Assembly: GCA_012932295.1 (NCBI GenBank)
Contig: JAAONU010000016.1
Span: forward strand, 15,664,111-15,728,110
Length of the DNA stretch: 64,000 nucleotides
Origin: Cyclina sinensis
Lineage: Eukaryota; Mollusca; Bivalvia; Venerida; Veneridae
Direction of reading: 5' to 3'
Numbering within the stretch: position 1 is the stretch's first letter; each line of letters begins with the position of its first letter. Of the stretch, positions 39,601 to 51,600 are shown piece by piece. The translations under genes and the position numbers were made by a program. The notes beneath the pieces are model-generated. The model worked only from the letters and a program-made list of their open reading frames with translations. It was not told where the DNA came from and did not search any database.

Positions 39601-42600
39601 TTTCAGCTGAATCCTGAATCAGTGTGTTACCATATATGTAACAAGATCTGTGACAATTTATTTCTTACTTGCATTGCACCATTTTCAATTTCACTGTTTT
39701 AATTTAAAATGAAATTACAAAACAATTTATGTCCATTATTCAACTGACAATGACAGCATTTCTTCATGATTTTCACTTCCCAAAATTTCTTAAACTTTAC
39801 TTTTTAAAAAGTTCACAAATAGTTAACAATTTGTCACCTTTTTCTTCTTTTTCTCTTTTTCTGTTCTTGTTTCTCCTTCTGTCACTTCCTCACCATCTCC
39901 TGTCTCATCTTCATCTACAGTACAGGAAAAGGAAAAGTTATCTAACATCTATTGGGAAACAAGTTTACTTAAAACAAGACCTGTCATTGTGAACAGACAT
40001 ACACATGTATGCCCCCGAAGCCATACTTAGGACAAGAACATGTTTTTCACTAGAAATGAAGGCCAGATAGTAAAGTGTGAAAGAAGTGTGAAAGGAGAAA
40101 GTACACATGTTAGTAGGTTGGTGTAGGCACACGTTTAATAAAACATAACTTACTAAACATATACTACTCAAAATTTGATAGTGATCACTTATAAGAATGT
40201 ACATTTACTACATAAGGTTGAAAGGTTACATTTTTTGTTGTGATACTGAAAATATGTTCATATAACAACAGTTTGGTACCAAAAACTGAGTAAGTCTGTA
40301 AACCGTTGAAGCGTGACAGAGGCTGAGCCGTGGGAGGGCACGAATTTGGGATAACACAGACAGGAGATGAAATGGAACTTTTTGGAAAAATCAAGTATAT
40401 GACCTGAATTTTGCTTTAATATCGCATGTGGTGTCCGTTTGCTTGGATTACTGCTCTGCACCGGCTTCTCATGCTGCTAATGAGTCTCCGGATGCTTTGT
40501 TGTGGGAGTCAAGCCCACTGGTCCAGAAGGGCCTGCTGTAGCCCAGTTATCGTGGTTGGCTGGACTGGGCGAGCAGATATTGCAGTCTGCAGCATGTCCC
40601 AGGCGTGCTCTATTAGAATGAGGTCTGGAGACCTTGCTGGCCAGTCCATTCTCTCTATGGCTGCTGCTTCCAGGTACTCGTAGGTGACCCTTGCCCTGTG
40701 AGGCCAAGCGTTGTCGTCCATTAAAATAAACTCAGGGCCTACAGCACCAGCGTACGAATGAACATACACATCTAAGATCTAATTGACGTATTGTTCAGCC
40801 GTCAATGTGCCGTTTTGAACTATGTGCAGGTCCATTCTTCCCTGCATGTTAATGCCCGTCCACACCATGACCGAGCCTCCGCCATGACAGTCATGGGTAG
40901 CAACACATACGGGTGCCAAATGCTCATTGGCAGATCTCCATACCCACACTCGCCTATCAGTGAAGTCCACACAAACTCTAGACTCGTCAGTGAACAGCAC
41001 TGGTCCACTCATGCAGCGTCCACCTGGCGTGATCACGGGCCCATTGAAGAAGTGCATGGATTTGGTTTCGCGTCAATGGGATTCGGATTGCTGGCCTTCT
41101 AGTCCTCATGCCAGTTGTATGACGGTTTCTGATGGTTTGAGTGGAAAGTCTTACACCAGTGGCATTCTGGAATCATTTTGGAGGGCAGTAGCAGTAACAA
41201 AGTGCTGACGTCACGCTTGAACAACAATAAACCTGTCCTCACGCTGAGTTGTGGACCTCTGACGCCCTCCGCCATGCCTATGCGTGACATGCCCATAAGT
41301 TTGAAACCGTTGCCACATCCTGGCAACTGTGCTCTGGGACACCCCAAGGACACCTGCCATGTGCCCTTGGGAACGCCCAGCCTCAAGCATTGCTACCCCC
41401 CTATTCATCTCCTCATCGTCAATATGCCGTCTTTGCCGTAGATTTGCCATGACCAGTGCTAGGTTCGATATAAACATTACCATGCACAAGCGAAGTCTGA
41501 ATAAAATGGATGTGTACATGAAGGTACATGCCCGCGGTGCACCACTTTTCCAGGGGTATCGCTTTTCCCATGCATCTCGAGCCATGTACAGGTAAACAAT
41601 CAAAATCTGCTGGACAGGTCGGCTTTGCCATATGAATAAACTACATGTATGTGAAAAAATCAGTTATCTTGAGGTTATCATTAAAAAGATATTCAAAAAG
41701 TAAAAAGTGATCCCTATCAAATTTTGAGTAGTATACTTATAGTTTGCAGGTTACCTTTCAGTGAAATTGCTGGTGACTGACATTAATTGTTGTCAGATTG
41801 AATTGAACAGGAAACCCAGGAATGGTCACTGTAATAACAATGAACTGTTCTATCGTCAGCTGCTAGTCTAATTAGACATGGTCCAAGTAAGATCCAAATA
41901 TATGTTTTGGTGTAGAAACATGCTGTTTAAATTCTTCAGATAATATATATTTGCAACCATATCAAAACTTTTGTCATACAAGTGTGTCCTCATTGTCGGA
42001 TACCCACAGCCGATCCATTAACATTTATCAGCCGTGGGATTTTTGGACGTTATCTAATCGATTAAGGTGTGTCGAAGACAGCTATTTCATTTGTTCCCTC
42101 ACGATTTCATGAGGCGATTAAAACCAATCAAAATGCTCGTTAAATACGACACTCGGTATTGCAAATAAGATGACGGCAACTGTAGTTGACATGTTTTATT
42201 CAGTTTGAGAAAAGTTCAATACTGAAAATGTGGGCGAAATGTTAATATTAGAAAAAATATCACTATAGTGGTCTTAACTTGTGGAAGAATTGAGTTGGCA
42301 CTAGATTTTGCCTTTTATATTGGCAAGACACACGAAACAGGTTTTCGCCATGGGCGCAGCCATTTTGTTTCTGATAGTTTTCTACCCTTTTGTTGAAGAG
42401 TATCAATTTTGTTAAACGCGATTTCATTGGTCGATATTTGAGGCACTTTCTGCTATATATATATATCGATGCAAATCAATTCATTTTTCCCACAGTATGC
42501 TTACATGTAATAATCAACCATGGGTATCCAACGATGGTGTGTCCTTGACCTTTGAGATGGAGGCCTGGTTATTGCTTACAACACATCACAACCATATCTA

Positions 42601-45600
42601 AGACATTTTTGCCAAGTCATTTTAAAATCCATCTAGGGATGTCAGAATTGTTGACCGGACATGACCATCAATGCACTTTGACGCAATATTCATATCATGA
42701 GTTTGGACGTACAAGTGTGACCTTGACCTCTGAGGTGGACATCTGGACATCTGATTCTTGCGTATGACATGTCGTCATTATATCCAACACATTTATGCCA
42801 AGTCATTTGAAAATACATCCAGGAATGACAGAATTGTTGACCAGACATGACTATCAATGCACTTTATGAAAATTTCCTTTCAAGTCTAAGTGTGACCTTG
42901 ATCTTTGACCCACAAACCTGGGTTTTGCATGTGAAACATCGTCTCAATGTGCCACACATTTTTGCAAAATTATTTCAAAATCCATCCATGATTGACAAAG
43001 TTATGGAATGGACAAAAAGTTGATAGATGGAAGGACAGACAATTAAAAAACTATATGCCTCCCTTCGGGGCATAAAAATTAAACCAATACTTGCATCTAA
43101 ATGTGTCAAGTCAATGGGAGTTCTCACCCCTGCTACGATTCAAACCAACAATCTCCTGATGGACCACGGATCCTCTTATAATTCCTATAAAGGTGACTGC
43201 CCTTAATTTTTGTTCTATGTACTTAAGCTTTTAACCAAATTTGTTGTAAAGCATTTTTCTTTTGAAACAAATTAATATGCACAGTGATCATGTGATATTC
43301 TATACTACATCAGGGTGACAATACCATAAGACTTTATTTAAATGATATTAACTATTTGTCAGAACCTTAAGTTAGGAAGAAAACTCTACGATCTGACTTA
43401 CCTTGTGCCTGTTTTTGTTTGGCACCTCCTCTACCAAGACCACTAAGGACCTTGTAAGTTTCTGCATGTATGGCATCAACACGGCCAGCATAAATCTTAG
43501 CACTAGCATCTAATGTTGTACTGGCAACCTGCATTACAGATACTTCACAATATATCTTAAGTGTGAACAAACTTGTTTGAAATGCCATGTAGTAAGTACA
43601 TGTAAATTTTGCCTACTGGAAATCGTTGTTTTGATCAAACGATGTCATTGATTTTATATTTAACTTAACATGGAGTTGTTTTTTTCTTTTTATTTTTTAT
43701 TGCAGAATTTACTTAGGAGATTTATTCTAGGGATGTCAACGAATACCTAAATCGGTATCCGGATATCGGTATAGACTATTCGGATACTCGTATAAAATCG
43801 AGGACTATACGACATCAATGTTCCAATTCCTATGCTAAACATAACATTTGATGTCTGTTTTACATATTGTTCCGGTAATCCTATTACATGTGTTAAGACA
43901 GTTTTACAAAAATAATAACTGTCAAGTTAATAAAACAAAGACATGTTGTTTACTGTTTTTATTTTCCTTGTGTCTCTTGAAGTATATTTTCCCGCCAATA
44001 CGCACGTGCGTTAAGTCTAAGTGTCTAACGAGTAGAGTACCCTCAGTTTTTTTTGTTTTTGTCTTTTTGGCATGGTCTGTCTTTGTTTTTACAGAGACGT
44101 ATATATAACATATATAATCTACGTCTCTGGTTTTTAAAAAAGATAAACTATGTAATTTAAAAATATCATTTAAAATCACCGTAGATCAAAATGCTGTTTT
44201 ATTTGTATCCTCAAGTCTATGTCACATTACCATTTTTGTATACCAGAACATGTATTTATGAAGCTAACGTGACTATGTGAGCGCCAACAAAATAACAAAA
44301 AAACAATGATTTCAAATGTGTCAGAAGACATATTCGAATCATAAAGCTTTTTTAGCAAATCGTTGATTGGATACATCATTTGAGTAATCACATTTTGATA
44401 GGACATTCTTTTATTAGTCTTGCGTTAAAACTATTATAGAATCATTTGCTGAAGTTACCGTGAAACCCTTAATTGGCATGTTTGACACTGCTTATTGATT
44501 AACAAAGGGGCAAAATACTCGAGTATAGGTTAAATAAACACCATGGATTAAAGTTATTGTTACACAATGGGATGTCGTGTTAGGTCCCAGCAGTTTGCAA
44601 GATGAATAAACACATTAAATGACAGATAGACGCTTTATCAATAAACCAGTTAAGGGATATGCCACCGGCGGTAAATAGACGCGATTATGTTTAGCGTTAT
44701 GAAATTGCAAAATTAATTTTGCCAGTGTTTACATTTTTTTTTTCAAAGTTAAATTTCACCGTTGTTATTTTTCATTTTGTATACGAATATTCGGGTACTA
44801 AATTTGTATCCGGATACCAACATAGTATCCGGATATCCGAGTACTCGGATACTCGTTGACATCCCTAATTTATTCTGAATGAAAAACCAACATAGTTACC
44901 TGGAAATTTTCAAGTTCCTTTTTCTTCAACAGTTCAGACATGTAGTCTATCAGGTGAAGACCAAAGGCATTCTTGGCATTAATTTTCTGAAATTGGGAAG
45001 GTACTTATAAATTAAACACTTAATAACTGGCCTAACATTTGAAATAAAATTTTCGAACATTAGAATGTAAAAATCTTTCAAAGGGGTAAAACTTCAAGTT
45101 ACTAATTGATTTTATCCATTAATACATATCAAAACACTGACATGTCTCTGCATATACTATATTAAACATATTAACACTTGATGAAAATTATGACAATTCA
45201 GTCTTGTTGCTTACATTTTCTGCCGACAGCTTGATACAGCTTAGTATAATGTTCTGTTAACTGAGCTGTAGTAAAACCACTAAGAGGCAGGGACTTTCTT
45301 CTGTAAAATAGAATAAACGAGTTTGCTTTTCTTTGCTAAAAGTATATAAACAGGCAACACAATGGAAACCTAAAATACACACCGTTTTTTTTAGAAATCA
45401 AACCAGTTTTTAATGTATCAAAGCTGATACTGATATTTTTATGCTAAATAAGGGTGACATTGTCACAAAATACACCCGTCACAAAAGCTTTAGGTGGAGA
45501 TGTGGGCATTACGGATACAAAGTGTTAGCAGGCAAGAAAGTTTCTATTCTTGGCATAGCCTTGTTAAATGAGCTCGAAACTAATGAGTAATAATGAAGAT

Positions 45601-48600
45601 ATGTACAGGACTTGATATAAATTAAGATTCAGTTACAAAATGTAACAAGCCCAAAAACAATGCAAGCAATGAATGTGACATTTTATTGAAAAGCAGGTTA
45701 AAATTTAAGAACAAGTACAATGTATATGTCTACTGAAGTAATTAGTTCATATACCAAGAAATATTTGTAGTATAATGGTCACTTGAATATAATTGTGTAC
45801 ACTAACACTATCACTTGAATATAATTGTGTACATTAACACTATCACTTGAATATAATTGTGTACACTAATAGTAAAGTGAGATTTTAGGACATTTATGTA
45901 ACCGGCAAAATCTCTAGAATTCAGACAATGTCATACCTTTTATCTGGATATTAAATCATCTCTAGTGATCTTGACCATACAAATATTAAATAAATTACAC
46001 TTTCCATTTATGATAATGACCATTTGTTTTAAAATTCCTCAATAAATGATGATTAAATGGTCCCTACTCACAGTTTGATATTTTTATCTGACGTTTGACT
46101 ATATGTGTGACCTTGACCTTGGCCACAGCGACCTGAATTTTGCGTGAGACACTCCGCCTTACAATGGTGAACATTTATGCCAAGTTATATTAAAATCCCT
46201 CTATGCATGTAGAAGTTTTGCTCCAGACAAGCATTCTTCACTGAGCTAGATTACTGTGACCTTGACCTTTGACCTAGAGACCTAGATCATGCATGGGCAC
46301 TTTGTCTCAAGGTGTTGAAAATTCTTATGAAGTTTCATTAAAATAACTCCATGCATGTAGGAGATATGCTCCGGACAAAATCTTGCTATTTCATCATCTC
46401 TAGTGACCTTGACCTTTCATATATTAGCCTAAATATCACGTATCACACCTGGTGTCATGATAGTGACCACTTATGATATAAGCCATCAATAAATGATGCT
46501 TGAATAGTAATTATTCACATGTTCATAATTATGTCTGAACTCTGACCTCTATGTGTGACCTTAGCCTTGGCCACAGGGACCTGAATTATGTGCATGACAT
46601 TCCAACTCACAAGGTGAACATTTGTGCCAAGTTATATCAAAATCCCCCTAGGCATGTAGAAGTGTTGCTCCGGACAAGCATTTTATAATTAGGCTTAGGT
46701 GTGACCTTGACCTTTGAAATAGGGACCTGGTTCATACGCGTGACAGGGCTTCTTATAGTGGTGAACATTTGTATGAAGTTTCTTTACAATCCCATCATGC
46801 ATGTAGGAGATATGCTTCGGACAAAATTGGATGCCGCCCGCCAGGGGCATTCCCATAATACAACCCGTTTTTCAAACGGGCGTATAAAAAAAATTGAAAA
46901 GTGAAAAATAAAAGTACATAAAGGTAATCATGGCACAGAAGAAAAAGTGTTATTATTAAACGACTTTGAATACTTTATCATTTCTAGTCCTATCCCTCTA
47001 TTTAGCACCCCAACCCCTCACATAAACAAGACAGCCATAATGGCATGATAAAATAGTCAGGAAATGGTCGGTGTAAGAAACTGGAATCACTCTACTAGTG
47101 CACTGTATGTTATCAGATGCGAAAATCAGGTCCAATGTTCTTCTCAACTGATGAGTTGGCTTTTCTACATATTGTCAAAGTTCATTATCATGACAAAACT
47201 TAATCACAACTGGATCATCAGGCATCAAGTTAAAGTCTCCACCAAGTATAATATTATGTGACTTAGGTATAGCACTGACGGCAGATGAGAGGAGAGTACA
47301 AAACACACTTTTGTTGAATTGAGGTGGTCTGTAAGTAACAGCTATGAGAAAGTTTCTACCTTGGTCTGAAACTATTCTAGACAAAACCTGGAGTGAACTG
47401 TTATTTTCAAAATCAGTTGACTCTCTTTTAGTGAACATTGCTAGACCATGTTGTGTTGGCTTAAAGTATCCACAGAATCCTTCTAAAGAACATTCTTCTG
47501 TAGTGTGAGTTTCTGTTAAGCAAAGAGCATTCAATCTTGAATTATGTCTTTGGGCAGTAAAGTCTGAGAGGTGGGCTTTAAGGGAACGAATGTTGAGATT
47601 AGGGTTCAGTTTTCGAATGGATGTTCCCAACTGAAAGTACAGTGCTCACGCAGCCTGTTCATTTCTACTAGAGCCGACTTGTTTACTTTTTGTCTGCAGT
47701 AAAACTGACTAACTTCAAACCATCCTGTGATGTTGCTCTACTGAGCATTGTATAAGCATGACCCTGCACGACAGACTTTGTGTTTGGATGTAGTTCGAGG
47801 TTAGCAATACAGTGTGTGTAGATACTTCCCTGAGACTTGTGAGCAGTTAAGCCAAATGCTAAAACTAAAGTGTACATTGTTCTCTTGACAGGAATTGGAC
47901 ATTCAGATGTGAGTAAGAATGTAACAGTGATGGCCTGGATTGGTACACAATCTCTTAAATGTTGTGGGTTTCTCTTTTTACTTTCTCTTCCAATGCTTGG
48001 ATCAGAAAACTTTAAAAATACTGTTCCTTTTGATGGCTTTAGTTCATCAATGCTTATGAATTCAACTTTTCCAACAGCACCATTTACTAGACGGTCAGGA
48101 AGATTAATATTCTTTGTGATAATGACAGGAGCTCCAACAGCTATAGTTAGAGGGTAATCCCCCTGTTGAGTATATCTGACTTGTGGTTATTTGTACTGAA
48201 ACAGTGTTTGTATGCTTATCTCTCTTTGAATCTATTGAATGTATAGTTACTTTTCCAGGTAAATCTTCTATCATTTGATTATTGCATGTTCCTACTTGAT
48301 CATCAGTTAAAAACATCTTGACTGTGTCATGTGGAAATGAATCAGTTGGAGAATTTTGTAGCTCTTGCAAATTCACAATATCTTCATCAGTGAAGTCACC
48401 TGTCCTTACACGAGAAAGTATGGCTGCAAATTCTGCGTCACCCTTCTGTCTAACATTACATATACACTCAGACATACGCTCTCTCTGCAGCTAAATGAAT
48501 ACACTACCATTACTTCACACCGCTGCTTTAAAACCAGTAGATTTATGATATTGACCTTTACAACGAACTTTTAAACAACCAATGAAAGTGCACAAATATC

Positions 48601-51600
48601 CCCAAAACCAAAATCTTTAAACCATTTTTCATTGGTTTAAACAATCATGTGATTCCAAAAATTATAAATAGACAGGTGTTTTCTGACAATTTTGTAAACA
48701 CATTTCAACTAAGCCTTTATGTAAACATCTTAATACAGCAATTAAATGTCTAAAAACAACAATACCATCATGATTTTAACCTTTTTGATAGTTTGATTGG
48801 TTTATTTACGTATACATATTAAAAAACACTTTCAAAAGTGAAATACGTCAGTAACTTGCAGACATTTTTGGGTTGTCAATTGGCTGAAAAGTAACTGTGG
48901 TTTTCCCTGTCTAAAAATAAAAATATCGTTCTGAAAATTATATTTTAGCGGAGGTAAGAAAGTGAAACATTCGACTGATGCACAGGAGAGTAAAACAGAC
49001 AATGTTGACCTTTAAATATCAAGTGTGACCTTGACTTTGGAGGCATGACACATCGTCTTATTGTAACAAGCATTTAAGCCAAACTATTTCAAATTCTGTT
49101 GATGAATGGCTTAGTTATGGACCAGACATGAAAGTGTGACGGATGGACAGATGGACGTCCGGCCGAAACTGTATAGGGGGCGTTTCTTTTTTTCAATAGA
49201 GGGCCATTGGCCCCTTATTCTATTGTTATTCTCTTTTGTTATGTTTACAGTTAGATTGCCCCCTATTTCTTTCCTGCAGTGTGGACGGACGGAGCCCATT
49301 TCTATATCCCCCTTTTTGGACCAGACACAAAATATACCCTATAACAGATCATGTTAAGCTTTGACCTTTAAGAGTGACCTTGACATTGGGGGAAGGCATC
49401 TGGGTGTTGTGCATGACACACCGTCTCATTATTGTGAACATTTGTGCCAAGTATTTTCAAAATCCTTTAATGGATGAGAAAGTAATGGGCGGGACACAAC
49501 ATATACACTCCAACAGACAATGTTGACCTTTAATTAACAAGTGTGACCTTGATCTAGGAGGTAAGGGTATGGATGTCTTGCATGACATATCGTCTTATTA
49601 TAACAAACATTTGTGCCAAACTATTTCAAATTCTGTTGATGAATGGCTTAGTTATTGACTGGACAGGAAAATGTGACGGACGGACAGAGCCCATTTCTAT
49701 ATCCCCCTTTTTCTTCGAAAAGGCAGGGACAATAAAGCCTAGGCAGGGACAATAAAGCCTAAGCATCACCAGGCAAACTTTATGGATGTTTTCTGATCTT
49801 ACTGTTTCCATCTTGTTGCAATTGAAATTAGAAAAATCAGTGTTGAATCTTACTGATGCTTAAAAGTAATTTTAAATTTTGTATTTTTAACTAGATCCAG
49901 TAAGTTGCTTTTTATTTTCTTAATTTTCCTAACTGTTCTACTTTGTTGATTACATCCAAATATTAACTGTCTGAAAGTATGTGCAGTTTGACAATTTTCA
50001 AAAGATTTGTTTGACTTAAGCTAATTTTATTTAAGAAACAAAACAGAATAAATTGAAAATGAAATCAGACAGTATGTCTTGATCTTCCTCCATGATTGCA
50101 TCATGTTAACTCAGCAACTATGTTTTTTTAACAAGCAGCAAGCCGGGTACCAGTTTAATTATTTGGATGTCTTTGGATAGCACTGTGAGTTATATGAAAA
50201 GTGGAAGTAGAACAATTCTAATTTTAGAATAGTTGGGAATTCTGCCCTTCTGAATTTTTTTTTTTTTTTAACTGGAGATGACTGTGAGTCCAACGGACAA
50301 TTTGTTGTCAAGAAGTATGAAATGTCTTATATCCATTGTTAAGTGATTGTCTTGTGCAATCAGTTGATTTAGAGTTCAGTGTTGCATATAAGGGATTGGG
50401 CAAGGTACCATGCTTCAGATATCACTTTCTTTCACACCTCTTATGATAGGGAGGTGTGGTGTCAGCGGTTGCCTGAGTAATTTCAGCCAATCAGCAGTGC
50501 ATTTTACATTACTAATTGACAAAAGAAATGGAAGACCACCTTATTTTTATGATGATTGACACACCACTAATAAGAGCCTCGAGTCAAAACTGACCCATAG
50601 AACAATTTTGCCAAGAGTCAACTAAGTGTTTTTGAGAATTTTCCTGCATCAAAACCCGGGCCAAATGAAAACACTGTAACCTCTAGTGTTCTCAATGTTT
50701 TTTTTTTTCTGATTGAGGTTGATGACCCAATGTTTTCATGAGATTGTTGAATAAGTTTCATGAAGATTGGGCTAAAAATGTAGCCTCCAGTCTGTTCACA
50801 AGGTTTTTCTTTGATTAGGGCTGGTCAACTAGTTTTTTCCAAAATGGCCCAGTTTCAAACTCATCTTAGAAACATCATGACAAACACTCTTACCAAGTTT
50901 CATGAAGACTGAATAAAACAAAACCTGTCCACGGACAGCACCCTCTACTTTTCTCAGAGCTTGATTGTAAATAATAAGTTAAGTCGAACAAGTGGCCTAA
51001 GTGATTATGGACCTTAACAAAAAATTGAACAAGGAAAAATAGGTTGAAAAAAAGGTGCAAGTGAAAAGAATTCATTCCAGGGCTATCTGTCCTTTTGAAA
51101 GAGCATTCCAATTATAATGGTGAACAAGTATTCCAAGTTTGAAGAGCATATTTGGAAGAATTTTTGAGAAATAGACCTTAAAAATAGATTAACCAAGAAA
51201 TTCTAAGTCAAACAAGCGCTACGTTTGAATGAACTCTATGTCCCCAGGGGGTGCTGACCTTTGACTCTGCAGGGTTTTCCCTTATGCAGGATTTCTGCGT
51301 CCTTACGCATAAAATCCACCACGAGACCCTCATCTTTTATCAGCCTGCATCCAAAAGACATACAGTTGGTAAAATAACTCTTTTGTGTCCTTTGCACTCA
51401 TTTAATCTTTCCAGTAATTACAGTCGTGACTGTCATCGCCTACTTACTCTGTAAAAGCATGTCGTCTACAGTAAAAAGACATCATTTTAACGATAACTGG
51501 TTTTCAAAGTTTGAACTGTCAATAAAAAATGACGAAACTGTAGGTATGCATTGTCAACTGTATATATCTGCCAAAAAACTTTATCCCTTCATAATGAAAA

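Noticed and set aside
40416..41450. Active Tc1 transposase
   Set aside because: Catalytic residues survive, but in-frame stops and frame breaks separate the blocks.
47870..48157. 95-codon plus-strand open frame
   Set aside because: It is the antisense shadow of the Helitron helicase, whose motifs read on the minus strand.
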